The position numbers and the translations under genes are program-made. From Straminergon stramineum (lineage: Eukaryota > Streptophyta > Bryopsida > Hypnales > Calliergonaceae): a DNA stretch of 64,000 nucleotides. The notes under the pieces are model-generated. The model was given only the letters and a program-made list of their open reading frames with translations. It was not told the origin of the DNA and made no database searches. The stretch spans positions 26,028,248-26,092,247 of the forward strand of contig OY987266.1 in assembly GCA_963920665.1 (NCBI GenBank), read 5' to 3'. Shown piece by piece: positions 23,680 to 34,843 of this stretch. Each line of letters starts with the position of its first letter. The stretch's first letter is position 1.

Positions 23680-24130
23680 CAACACACAAGTCTTCAAAAT
23701 CTCCTCCAAACTTCAACTTCTTGGCTGAACTTTGATTTGATGCCACCAAAATTCTATAAGTCCAAATAATATGAATGATAGCTTTTTACAAAGCTAACAC
23801 AATTTTCTACTCTTCCTCCAAATTTCAAATCAATCTAAAATATTGTCCAACTTCTATGGCCCGAAGTTTCGGCCTTTGAAATTGAGGGCAACAAACCCTT
23901 CTTCACTTCAACATTTACAACTCATTCATACAAACTCCAAATAGAATGAATGATAGCTTCATGGAAAAAAGTTAACAAAATCTCCTTCACTATCTCCAAT
24001 TTTCATTGTAAACAAAAGACTTGTCCATCTTCTATAGTTGTTCAAAGTCTCTACTCTTCTATATAGAAGGCAGTAGACCTTCTTCCACTCAAACTAGCAC
24101 AACTTTTGAATGTCAACTCTAATTTAAGCA
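23680..24130. repeat. Degenerate ~225-bp tandem duplication
   Basis: Two decayed units share caacttcta, atgaatgatagct and cctccaa(a/t)tttca blocks. Non-coding. Confidence 0.5.
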
Positions 24131-25472
24131 AGTAAAATTATTTTAGAAACACTACAGCATGATACACAACTCTTTCAATTTTCATTTCAAAATTCGTAAA
24201 ACTCAACACACCATGACTCCTCAAACATTTGGGCCTTACAAACACACTACGAGAGACAATGAATAGTACCCCTTTTTCCTCCACTTTATCTCCTACCTTA
24301 ACTACACAAATCAAGTGAACTTCAGCCCATATCTTGTCCATGTGGCTCCACTATCATCCATTGGTCAACTATTTTGACCATTCAACCCATTCTACATCCT
24401 TAGCTTAAAGATAAATCATCCCAAAGTCACTAGAAGGCAAACTATTTATACATTTTTGTCCTATAACTTCACATATACAAAATAAAATGTGAAATTATTT
24501 CTAAATACAAAATAAAGGTACTAGGATCTAACATATGTCTATTAGAGGTAAAAAATAGAGTTCTAATCGGAATATCAATCCATCTTCTAGAACTTGAGGA
24601 TGCGTTTGATGGTAGTTGCCACATATTTTGCACGATTTACTTTAGTTAAAGAATTGATTGTCCTTTCTAACCAACGTTGGTGGCCATGATTCCTTTTGAT
24701 AGGCCTAGCTATACAATAATATTGGTCAACATTAAGATCCTCAAAACACCCTTCAAATGTCACTTCTCAACTCCTAGGCTCAACACATCCAACCTGCAAC
24801 AAAATCACCAGTGCTCAAGCATTGCGCTAAAGATTCCCATGCCATCGTTGCTCTAATTGAGGTTGCTTTGGCGGTCGAGAAGGCCTAGCTTCTTCTTATG
24901 GATGCTCGTGCAGTGATGTAAGACTCAACAATAGAAGAGATTGATCCGATAGTTGTGACAAGAAAAATTCAAATTCAAATTCAAATTCAAACTCCGATTA
25001 AGGTTCTTCATCTTAAGAGTCAAAAAAATCCCTCCAGTTTGACATACTAAAATTCAAAATCAAAAGCAAAAAAAAAACTATATCAACTTGATGAAGCTCT
25101 TTAATGATCTCTCTTCTCTATAGTTTGTCAAAAAGAAGGCGTCATCTTGAAGCTATTTCAATTGACGTCATATTTCACACTACATTATTGTAATCAAATC
25201 CATCCAAAAAAACATAGAAATATACATTTTTACATAATGCTCGCATATACAATTCGACATTGTCTTGATTGATCCCTTCAATCATTTCATTTGTCTTTCA
25301 ATTGATGATTGCATGGATGTAGGAGGAACTATTGTTTGGAGTTGTTTTGTAGGTCCTACATAGCAATTAGAAAGAAAATTTGACTAATTTGCAATGTCAC
25401 AAATGCAACAAGAAGATCAATTTGGGATAGAAAATTAAAGCCAACAGGAAGATCATTATGGGACAGAGGACA
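24131..25472. other. AT-rich interval to the right end of the 20.5-kb insertion
   Basis: No intact gene. Around 24,840-24,960 the plus strand reads like a broken exon (VALIEVALAVEKA then MDARAVM) with stops. A hexanucleotide run (TTCAAA)n lies at about 24,967-24,991. Confidence 0.4.
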
Positions 25473-26236
25473 TAGTTTGTTTTCATATTTGGCTTTTTTC
25501 CTTGTATAGGCAAACTAAGAAAGTAAGCAAGTCAAAATATGAATTATCTTTTCCAAATCTAAGATTCTTCTCGAGGCTTCCCTAAATCTTTTCAGCTCCT
25601 AATCTATGTAGAGGCAATTTCCAGGTAATTTGCAACCTATAACCCTAAACCAACTTCAAGGGCCCATTTAATAGATTCTTGTGTTCTAAAGTTTATAGAT
25701 GACTCTACTCAAAAGTCCAATAGTGAGACATTAGACAATGAAGACAACTCTAATTCTACATCTTTTAGTAGTGTTCTTTCCCAAGATGCACCTTGAAACC
25801 CTAGCTACAATATTTTTAAATAGTATTGATTTATTTTGAGTACATAATGTGTTGTATTTTGTTCATTCATGATATTGCTTGATTGTTTTTGTAATCACAA
25901 ATTAAGCCTCAATTAACAAATCACTATAAAAAAACCTACGTTTTTTGTGACATCAAACAAAAAACATAGCATATTTTTGCAGACATATAGACATTACAGA
26001 TTCTAAGGCAATGGGGGCAAAATTGTAGTAGACATTGCAAAGAACATGTGGATGTCAATGGGAAAAGAATGTGATGCTAGAGAAAATAAATATGCTCTCT
26101 TCGACATCCGATAAAATGTAGTCATATTTTCTGTGACATCCAAAAAAATGTGTCAATGCCATGTTAATAAGGATTCAAATTTTAATTATGGGTAAATATT
26201 TGAAAGTTATTTGGGGTTAAAGTAAAAGGCTAACCA

Positions 26237-26529
26237 CATTAGGAAAACTTTGAGGTCTCGACAAGGCTGCAAGTTCTGTACCCTCATGTTGCAAGTACGG
26301 AAAAAAATAAAAAAATAATTTTTATTTTTTAAAATTTGGAATCTAACATGGCACTACTAGTGCCACATCAGCGCCATGTCAGATTGAATATTTTTTTAAT
26401 ATTTTGTTATTTTTTAAATATTTTTTTTTCAAAAAAAATTAATTTTTTAATTTTTTCTGTATTTGCACCACATGGGTGCCAAAAATCTAAAACTTATAGC
26501 CTTCTTTTGACCTCAAAAATTTTCTAATG
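26237..26529. mobile_element. CATTAG-ended inverted-repeat element, copy 1 (293 bp, no TSD)
   Basis: Left end CATTAGGAAAACTTTGAGGT, right end on minus CATTAGAAAATTTTTGAGGT. The interior is A/T-rich with a hairpin-like block (acatggcactactagtgcca then catcagcgccatgtcag). Copy B lacks it: ggctaacca joins directly to the flank at 57,399/57,400 with the same spacing, so no target duplication is evident. Confidence 0.75.
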
Positions 26530-27410
26530 CTTGTGAACAAAATAGGGGAAGGGCAACCTCATAATATGCTCTTGCAAAAAAGAAAAAAGAAAATAGCAAG
26601 CTAAGGTGGAAATTTAGTGATGTGGCATGCCATGGCATCACACTTCAACACCATCTGAGAATTCTAATACTATTTTTTGATGTCATTTGTGACATCAATT
26701 GAGACATCAACAAAAACATTCGGATGTTTTTTGCAACATCAACTTAAATATTTAGATTTTTTTGATACATTAGCTAAGACAATGTAATGTTCATTAGGAT
26801 GCTTATGTATGAAATTCAATTTGTAATAAAATTCTTACATTTAACATATCCCATATGATTTGTCTTTTCTTACTACCCCATTTGTATATATAACTCATCT
26901 TCTCATGTCAACATGTTCACAATAAGTGGGTTTTTTAGCCATGTGACATACTTGCCAAATAAAGTATATTGTATACGGAATATAATATATAGTGTATGGT
27001 GTATTGCAAATGGCCTATTCTATATGGTAGATTATGTGTGGCATATGTCTAAGTTGATGTCTCGAAAACTAAGACATGCACATTAGGCTCGTCCTAGAAG
27101 ACATTGTTTATCACGTTTTCATATTTCCGCGGACATACTGTAACACATGGTAGATGCTACATTGACATTCTAAAAAATTAACCTCATGTCACTATTGACA
27201 TCATGTGCGCATCACAATAGACATCTAAATTGAGATGACCCAAGACACATGGCATCAACCATGTCATATTTGATGTCAACAATGACTTTGATGAAAAAAT
27301 TGTTGACATGGCATTACCTACTCCATTAGCGCTAACGTAGAGGTGAAGTGGCAGCTACATGGCAACTTCTCATAACCTTAGAAGACCATGTATTTTGTGA
27401 CATCCTCAAA

Positions 27411-27715
27411 CATTAGAGGAGATTTCAAGCTCACAGAGGGCCATTTTAGGCTTGTTCACTTTGTTGTTCATGTTGTAGTGAAGGAATGGCTAGCCATTGA
27501 CAAAAAAATTTAAATTACCACCCACCCACCCCAAATAACAAAACTATTCTAAAATTGAAAAAAAAGTTTAAGAAAAAATAATTATTTAAAAAAAATGACA
27601 TGGCCAAACTTCGGCCACATTAGATTGCTGCTACAATATTGATGCAATGTAATTCCCATGTTCCATGTAGTCCGAGAACTTGCAACCCTCCCCGGGCTTG
27701 AAATCTCCTCTAATG
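27411..27715. mobile_element. CATTAG-ended inverted-repeat element, copy 2 (305 bp, no TSD)
   Basis: Left end CATTAGAGGAGATTTCAAGC and right end on minus identical over 20 bases. Flanks catcctcaaa and aatcttctt are contiguous in copy B (catcctccaaaatcttctt, junction 58,234/58,235) with no extra or missing base. The interior has tgacatggcc...ggccacattaga, the same hairpin block as in the other copies. Confidence 0.85.
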
Positions 27716-28555
27716 AATCTTCTTAAAATCAAACCACATTTTTTGTGATTTTTCATATTTGGAGGCTTGTCCATTATAATGCATTTTTTTGGACATCCAT
27801 GTTGACATAGTTGAGGTCCAAAAAATCATGCCTTCCACATTTGGAACTTGTTAAAAAAATAGGTTTCTTATAGTGAATTTTTTTAAGTTCATGAATTGGA
27901 AATATTACAATGAATCCTAAACCACAGTCATAGTCCAATACCCAAAGAATACAATAAATACCTCACAAATAGGAGGCTCAAAGGCTCTCAAGCTCTTGGG
28001 CTCACACTCCAAGACTCACAAAATAACACCTCTAAGATGATTTTGAGAAGACTTCAAGAATGGTAGAAAATAGTTTTTCACCCAATTTCAATGATAGGTG
28101 TCGTATAATTTCTCTTTTTGATTTTTTATCACTTTCCTACATAAGAAAATGACAAATCTTGTAGTGTATTTTGGCAAAAATGTTCTTTTCTTTGGATCTA
28201 AATTTAAGCCATAAAAATTATCTTTTTTTGAATTTGAGACCAACTAATGTATTGAAGCTTATTAAGTCTAGTTTCTACTCTAATTTGGAAATTTGAAAAA
28301 TTTCTAAATTATAATATTTTATTGCAATTTGAACTCTAAAATAGCTTAATAAACAAATTTGCACCATGGTGTTCTACACTATAATATACACCTATGGAAA
28401 AAAAATTCAGATTTTGTGATCAGATTTTGTATTTGATATGAACTTTTTTCATTTTTTTTTTCAAAAATTTACAATAATTTCAAATTTTCAAACAATAATG
28501 TAAAATATGGAAGACTTATATGAGATATGTAATTATATCTCCAAAAAATAAGTAC

Positions 28556-28870
28556 TAATACAATAGAATAATTTTAGGACTCAACACCCTCATGCTCAAA
28601 ATCAAGGTAACAGTTCTTTTATTAATTAGATCCTTGGATCAAGATACCTGCTTCTTTCTTATTGACTCATGCCTTACACTCCCCCTCACCTATAGTTCTT
28701 TACTACTTACATGTAACCGAAATTGCCAAAGAAACAACCTAACCGTATCCATAACTAACGAAACCCGACGTATGATAATAGATGGTGATCACCTCAATGG
28801 ATGAAGTATCAATTAGTGTCTAGTTTGCATGGAAAAAATATGACAAGTCAAGCCGAAATTAGTCGATTCA
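28556..28870 (-). repeat. 3' LTR of the gypsy element
   Basis: Aligns gap-free with 35,332-35,646. On plus it starts TAATACAATAG (TG decayed to TA) and ends CGATTCA. It follows a purine-rich tract on the minus strand. Confidence 0.9.
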
Positions 28871-28886
28871 TTTCCTCCCCAAGCTC
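28871..28886 (-). other. Polypurine tract
   Basis: The minus strand reads gcttggggaggaaa directly before the TGAATCG start of the 3' LTR, the normal site for plus-strand priming. Confidence 0.75.
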
Positions 28887-29254
28887 TGGAGCTGAAGGAG
28901 CAAGCTGAGTCTGCTCATGGCAGCACATGTACAACTTCAATTTAGATCCATTGTACCACTTGCGTAGGATGATTCCATCAGGAGTGGACAATTTATAAGT
29001 TTCATCATCACAACTTTTGTAAATCACAAAGGGACCTTGCTATTTTGGGCGAAATTTATGGCCATGTTGTTTAACAAGCCACTGATCAATTAGCATCACC
29101 AAATCTCCGTGTTGAAGCTTGATGAGCTTCTTTGTAGCATCATGTTTGGCCTAACTTCAACGTTGTAAAATCTCATAATGTTGCAAAGCTCTTCATTGTG
29201 TTTCGTCTAACTTCTCTAACATAATAATTCGATTACGGATTGACTCAGTTTCAC

Positions 29255-29900
29255 CTAATTTGTGAAGCACCGCAGTTCACAAAGTTCTAGCTCAATAGGC
29301 ACTAGTACTTCAAAGCCGAAAGTCAATTGAAAAGGGGTGAATCTTGTGGCAATTTTATGAGCACTCCAATACCCCCAGAGTGCTTTGCCAATACGTAAAT
29401 CCCACTCTCTACGCTTCTCTAGTATGATTTTCCTGAGTATATTAGTTAGAACTCTGTTGGTTTTTTCAACCAAACCATTAGCATATGGGTAATAAGGGCT
29501 GGATCTTTGATGTTTAATGGACATCCTTTTTAACAACTCAACCACTAACTTGTTAGTGAAGTGAGTCCCTTGATCAATCACAATTTCTAAAGGGTAGCCA
29601 TACTTGCAGATAATTTGACTGTACATAAATTCTACAACGGCTTTCTAATTACATTTCTTGATTGTTGCGGCTTTAGACCATTTAGTAAGATAATCTGTGG
29701 CAACAATGAGATATTCATTGCATTTCGCTATAAGGGAAAGAGGACCAACGAAATCAATACCCTACTTCTTGAACACGCCTAAAGGAAAAATTGGATGTAA
29801 CTCGATATAGGGTCTAGTTCTTTTCCTGTAAGTTTGACATTGTGTACAACTCCAACAATGATGATTGCAATTGGCGAAGAAGGTAGGCCAAAAGTACCTA
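29255..29900 (-). pseudogene. Integrase (gypsy), degenerate
   Basis: Inserts retroelement DNA into the chromosome. The core D,D,E residues are visible in GIDFVGPL, VIDQGTHFTN and NGLVEKTNRVL. An upstream Cys pair (CWSCTQC, about 29,850) belongs to the N-terminal zinc-binding module. In-frame stops occur before GIDFVGPL and after KKCN. The C-terminal part after RFTPFQLTFG is short. Confidence 0.85.
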
Positions 29901-30091
29901 ACCTAAAGGACCTTTCTGGAGGTGATATCTAAGGTAAAGTGTCTACCGCATGCTCCTTCGTGAGATTGCTACAATATTTCACTCGTTTCTTCAGGCGTTA
30001 CCACCTTTCTCAAAATTCCATCCTTTCTGGCCCGATAAAGCTCCCTACCAACTAAGGTATATAGGAGATTCCTTTGTCAGATATTGCGGCA

Positions 30092-30688
30092 CTACTGTGT
30101 GTCGATCTTGTCCAGTAACATCAAGTCTCTTAAGTAATTAACAATATCATTGTAATGGAAATCTTGCGAGCATGATGCTACTCTAATAGAAAAACACTCT
30201 ACATCATCTGATAAAACTCCGTTTTCTTCATGGGAATGTTCACCTAGCTCCAACAATAAATTAGCATGTTTGGCCCATGTACCTTTCACGGTCTTGATTT
30301 CAAGATCATAAGCCAGCAAAGCAGCCATCAATCTCACTGCCCTACCTTCCAGATTTGTTTGTTGGACTAATTGTTTTAAACAATCAATTTCACATTGCAG
30401 AAGCGTTGAGAATGGGCTTGATATCAAGTAATATTTAAATTTGTAGCAGGCATACAATAATGCTACAACTTGCTTTTCTAATGAGGAATATTTGAGTTCA
30501 CAAGTCGTAAGAAGTCGGCTTGCATAGTGTATTGGATGTGCCCTTCCAGATTCATCATTTTGTATTAACATTGCCACCACTACATGTTCACTAGTACATG
30601 GATTTATAATAAAATGTTTCGTATAGTTAGGTCCCTTTACTACAGGATAGCTAGCAAGTTGCTCTTTTATATAATTGAATGATTGCAT
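30092..30688 (-). pseudogene. RNase H domain C-terminal to RT (gypsy)
   Basis: Degrades RNA in RNA:DNA hybrids during reverse transcription. Contains HPIHYASRLLT, YSSLEKQVVALLYAC and the tether-like ending characteristic of the RT-linked RNase H of Ty3/gypsy. Separated from RT by a stop near 30,689. Confidence 0.8.
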
Positions 30689-30796
30689 CTACTCCTCCCC
30701 CCAAATGAAATGGCTTGCTTTGCTAATCAAGGAATTGATTGGTCTTCCTACTTCTACCAAATTAGGGATAAACCTATTGTGGTAGATTGTTGTGCC

Positions 30797-32428
30797 CTAG
30801 AGACGTGATACTTGTTCACGAGTAATTGGTTGCTTCATTTCAATAATCCTCTTCACTTTGTCTGGGTCTACCTTTATTCCTATGCATGATACAATATGGC
30901 CTAATAAGTGCCCTTCTTCAAAACCTAATTTGCATTTTTCGGGACTTAGCGAGCATCCGTGTTCTCGCAATCTTTGAAATGTAGCATGCACATTTTCAAG
31001 GTGATTATCCCGCTCTCCGTAGACATCAAAATCATCTAAATAAACTCTTATGAATTTTCCAATGAATAGACCAAATATTTCAAGTTAGAGCCTTTGGAAT
31101 GTGCCTCCAGCATTACAAAGTCTGAACGACATTCGAAGGTATGCATACGTTCCCCCCAGGGTTGTAAAAGTCATGTACAATACTCTATCTAGGTGAACCT
31201 TCACTTCATGATAACTCGCGTAGCCATCACAAAAAGACATTAGAAAAAATTTTAGCCCTCAAAGGGGTTGCTTCCCTTTGAGAAGTTCCCCTCAAAGGAA
31301 CGCATAGCCCCTTTGAGGAATAGTGGTCACTATTCATCATCAATGATGAATATTGCCAAAATAAAAAAAATATTTAAAAAATATTTAAATATTAAAAAAT
31401 ATTAAAAATTTTATATTTTTAAATTAAAAATATTAAACAATATTTAAAAAATATTAAAAAAATATTAAAAAAATATTAAAATATTAAAAACAATATTAAA
31501 AATAATATTAAAAATAATATTAAAATAATAATAGCAATCTGACGTGGTCGCACTAATGCCACATCAGATCTCACAATTTTGTAATTTTGAATTTATTTTA
31601 AGATTAATGTTTTAATTATTTTTTTAATTCTTAAATTGAACTGTCCCGCCTGAATGAGGCTCTATAGTTCGCTGGCCGGGGAAAAAAAAATTATTATTAT
31701 TATTTTTTTTTTTCGAATATTTTTTTTCCGTCCACAATTCCCCGCCGTTCCTTGCTGTCCAGGACTCACAACCCCTTAGAGGGTTCATATTTTTTCTAAT
31801 GGTATATCTAGTGCCATGTAACCTCATCAAACAATTCATCAATATGTAGTAAAGGTTGGTGGTCTTTTTTTGTGAAATGGTTGAGGGCTTTGTAGTTAAC
31901 ACAAACCCTCCACTTGCCACCATTTTTTGGTACAATGACTACGGGGGACACCCATTCAGTATTCTTCACTTCAGTTACAAAACCTCCCTCCACAAGCCTG
32001 TCCAACTCTGCTCGAAGAACAACCATTCTATCCAGGGCCATCCTCTTTAGCTTTGCATGCACATGCTTTGCATCTGGGATTAATTCTATCCGATGTTCAT
32101 TAAGGGTAATGGCGGGTAAATCCGAGTGTTTATTTACAAAAAGATCAGTGTACTTGATGACTAACATTTCCAATTGCATGCATTCTCGTTCCAATAATGT
32201 TAGTCCGAATTTGACCATTCGTAACAACTCTTCTTCCCTAGTCGGAATGATGTCTTCATCTTCTAGATGAAGCATAAATTTGCAAATCACTTGGGGTAGG
32301 ACATCTACTGCATAGAATTTGGCTTCTAAGTAGCTGTCTTCACTAGAATTGGTGGGTGGATCAGTACTCCATGATGTCTTGTCTGTTCCATTAGATTCTC
32401 CTTCGGAGGTTATATCTGAAGAGCTCAA
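30797..32428 (-). pseudogene. Reverse transcriptase (gypsy), split by a CATTAG element
   Basis: The palm motifs are in order: VVIVPKNGGKWRVCVNYKAL, HIDELFDEVTWH, then after the 564-bp insertion SFCDGYASYHEVKVH, and the active-site VYLDDFDVYG near 31,035. The thumb follows (GHIVSCIGIKVDPDKV). Removing 31,238-31,801 restores the codon register between IY and SFCDGY exactly; a TAG just before IY and other stops remain. Confidence 0.88.
31238..31801. mobile_element. CATTAG-ended inverted-repeat element, copy 3 (564 bp, no TSD)
   Basis: Left end CATTAGAAAAAATTTTAGCC, right end on minus CATTAGAAAAAATATGAACC, with caaaggggttg / ctaaggggttg further in. The middle is AATATT-rich, and tgacgtggtcgcactaatgc then cacatcagatc matches the hairpin block of copies 1 and 2. 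It sits exactly between two RT codons with no duplicated base. Confidence 0.85.
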
Positions 32429-32446
32429 GGATGATTCGAGAACTAC

Positions 32447-32956
32447 CTAGATACTTACTCTATTGAAAGTTGAGCCTATCTTCATGCATCCTTTTTTCCA
32501 ATAGTTGACTGTGCATACTTGGCGCAACCACGATCTTCTGAGGATCAAAGGATAGCCACCTTTCCTAGTCGATATGTCGAGAATGTGGAAATCAATTTTA
32601 ATGGTAACGCCGTTTACTGTGATTGGCATTTGGCGAATCAAACCTAGTGATTGAACACACCTTTGATCAACCACTTTTTATCGTAATGTAGACAATTTGT
32701 CAGGTTTGAGTTCAACTTCTTGTATGAACCAACTTGCCATTACATTCACCATACTTCCTCCATTAATCAAACACCCGGCTACTGGATGACCATTCACGGT
32801 TGCTTCTACTTGCAAAGACTTGCAATCTCCCTTTGTTTTATCGGTGAAGTGTACTTCTGCTAGTAATCGATTGCATTGAATATTGATCCCTTGATGTAAC
32901 TCACGTCCGAGTGACAGGCACTTTGCCACTAGTTGGCCTATGGTTATATTTGCCAT
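32447..32956 (-). pseudogene. Retropepsin-like protease (gypsy), active-site Asp lost
   Basis: Aspartic protease that cleaves the gag-pol polyprotein. VNGHPVAGCLINGGSMVNVM corresponds to the usual LIDGGS active site, but the catalytic Asp codon (GAT) is AAT, giving Asn. The second half (GYPLILRRSWLRQ) matches the family's ILGRPWL-type flap end. Confidence 0.75.
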
Positions 32957-34033
32957 TTATGTACCTAGATCTTGCAAGATGGAATATTCTTGTTGGCCCC
33001 AACTTAAAAGGAGATCTTCAATTCCTATTTTCCTCCTCAATTGTCTAGTTAAAACACACTTCTTCGATTTCAATCTCTTGCTAATATGCTGCTCGGGGTC
33101 TTTCGATGAATGGTCTCTCTTGGTCATCATGATTTCTAGCTCAAACTCAATTATACGACTATTGTCCACCAATTGAAGTAGATTTACTTCAGCCAACTTA
33201 ATTGTGGATGAGGTAGCACCTTTGTCTAAGTCCAAACAATCGTTGCGGTAGTGCCCTTTTTTACCACACTAATGACAGATTATGAACTATACAAATCTTA
33301 TCGGATTTATTCAATTGTCTTCACTTGGACTTTTCGACCTATTGTTGTTTTGACTCTGTAATAAGAACAATTTTAAATCTCTCATATTCGAGATGAGCTG
33401 TGAGATTTCTGGGTCTTTAATCTTGGTCTTGGTTGTCGTAAGGCCGTTTGTTGTCCAATCAAGGCCAAGTGTTGTTTGAGTGAGGACTGGGGTTTGTATC
33501 AATCATGTAACAACAGGTGTTGTTGATGCTTTGACCACTTGAGGTTGGATAATACTATATAGGTTCAATTCTTTCTTTTGCACTAGCATCAAGGCTGCTT
33601 CAAATGTTGTTGGTTCTTTCCATGACACAATTTCTTGAATCAACAATTTCAACCCATTGATCAAACTCCTAAGAGCTAAAGCATCAACGTTGCGCATGCT
33701 ATCGATGGTATTAACATGAGATTCAAAAACATTTTCAATATGTGTGTTTGACATTGCATTGAGACTACGCTAAATTCGAGCTTGAAGTTCACGAACTCTT
33801 TCGCTAAATTGATGCACTCTCTCTTCTGGTTGTTGTCTAATTAGGCTCAAAGTACCCAAGAGATTTTGATAGCTCTCGCACTCTTGAAACTCAGATACCA
33901 AAGCCGTGGTTAAATTGAGCCATGATGATCTTGTTGAAGTAGATTGCCTGTTGTACCAAAAAAATGTAGTATCATCTAAATGAGTTGGGAGTAGCTCGAG
34001 CCAACTCTCCTCGGTTCTATCGCCATTGGCCAT
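32957..34033 (-). pseudogene. gag with CCHC zinc knuckle (gypsy)
   Basis: Capsid protein region. WLELLPTHLDDTTFFWY and SWLNLTTALVSEF lie in the capsid core; ERVHQFSERVREL is a typical gag helix. Near 33,235-33,285 a C-x2-C-x4-H-x4-C knuckle is readable (CGKKGHYRNDC) with one stop inside. Several stops split the frame. Confidence 0.8.
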
Positions 34034-34343
34034 GCATGCTTGTTTTTATTGTTTCAAAAATCATTCAAGGTCCTCTATTTCTTTCCCAACAAAAACGGGT
34101 ATAGATACCATTGCAACTATATTTGATCTCTTATTGTTTAAGTTGATAAAGGTAGGTTTAATGTTTCGTCCCATCTCTTACTCTTGTCGTTTCAGAAAAT
34201 GTGACCATAATGTTTCCTTGTAATAGGATGTCAATGATTCTTCTCTTTCTGAATTACAATTTCTACGCATCTATCTCGCATTATGTAAAGGTTAAATTAC
34301 TGAGAAGCAGACTTTGCTCACTACGGGTGTATATTCATTCATT

Positions 34344-34722
34344 TCAAGCCACTTCATCGGCTTCTTGATTCATGTCCCTCGGAATATGACATATCTCCAT
34401 CAATTCAAAGTCTTGTTTTAATCTTATAATAGCCTCGTGATATGGTCGCAAGTTTTCTGCACACACCTCCCAATTTTTGGCGACCTGATTGCAGACCAAC
34501 TTTGAGTCACTGCGCACTTGTAATTTTCGAATTTTCTTGCTCTTGGCTATCTCCAAACCAGTAATCAACATTGCATATTCTAATTCGTTACAAGTTAATT
34601 TATTGCCTAAATCCTAGTAGAAAACTTCTTTTGCTCCTAAAGGGCTTTCAAAAACCACTCCCACTCCAGACCTTGAGGCTTTCAAACTGGAACCGTCAAA
34701 ATTTAATTTCCAAGTATGCATC
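34344..34722 (-). pseudogene. RNase H domain upstream of gag (RVT_3/archaeal-like type)
   Basis: A second RNase H, on the 5' side of gag. WKLNFDGSSLKASRSGVGVV, NELEYAMLITGLEIA, LQVRSDSKLVCNQV and PRDMNQEADEVA carry the D-E-D-D set expected of an active RNase H. One stop (Y*D) interrupts it at about 34,618. It matches the plant type often recruited by gypsy elements, which in the Tat/Ogre lineages sits after RT, not before gag. Confidence 0.8.
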
Positions 34723-34843
34723 GACAAAACAATAATCAAGATTTTCTCCTTTTAAAATTTCTCTCTTATCCAATCGCATGCACATATCTCAGTTCCTGGA
34801 AAAGAAAAGACAGCTCGGCAAACAAATCCTCTCCTACAAAAAA

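Larger units (their letters stand above)
4990..25472. mobile_element. 20.5-kb insertion with mariner/Stowaway-like termini at TA
   Basis: The left end reads CTACCTCTGTCCAAAAATGA directly after TA (4,988-4,989). The right end, read on the minus strand, is TGTCCTCTGTCCCATAATGA, followed on the plus strand by TA (25,473-25,474). Without gaps about 24 of the first 32 bases of the two ends agree. Copy B has flanks joined at a single TA (56,999-57,000). A TA duplication with CTCYSTCC-type inverted repeats is the pattern of Tc1/mariner and Stowaway elements. No mariner transposase is seen inside. The cargo comprises a hAT gene, a solo LTR, WCHI-domain genes, G-rich arrays, a SINE and a foldback, so the likeliest reading is a small mariner-type element later bloated by nested insertions. 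One large cargo-carrying element is the alternative. Confidence 0.6.
25922..27875. mobile_element. Non-autonomous CACTA element, TSD AAT
   Basis: The left end CACTATAAAAAAACCTACG and the right end, read on minus, CACTATAAGAAACCTATTTT are inverted repeats. The 3-bp duplication AAT flanks both (25,919-25,921 and 27,876-27,878). CACTA ends with a 3-bp duplication define the En/Spm superfamily. TGTGACATC and its reverse GATGTC recur many times near both ends, as expected for subterminal transposase-binding repeats. No transposase frame is present. Two CATTAG elements are nested inside. A homologous copy ending at 58,397 shows the element predates the A/B duplication. Confidence 0.88.
25473..28555. 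repeat. Paralogous segment, copy A piece 3
   Basis: Matches 57,000-59,060 of copy B. Copy B lacks about 25,791-26,155 (a deletion that removed the left CACTA end) and the two CATTAG-ended elements. Outside the CACTA element the DNA is AT-rich with no recognised gene. Confidence 0.8.

Noticed and set aside
31241..31798. Reading the 31.2-kb element as a TA-duplicating Stowaway
   Set aside because: The RT frame and the empty sites of its sister copies fit better if CATTAG/CTAATG belong to the element and no base is duplicated.
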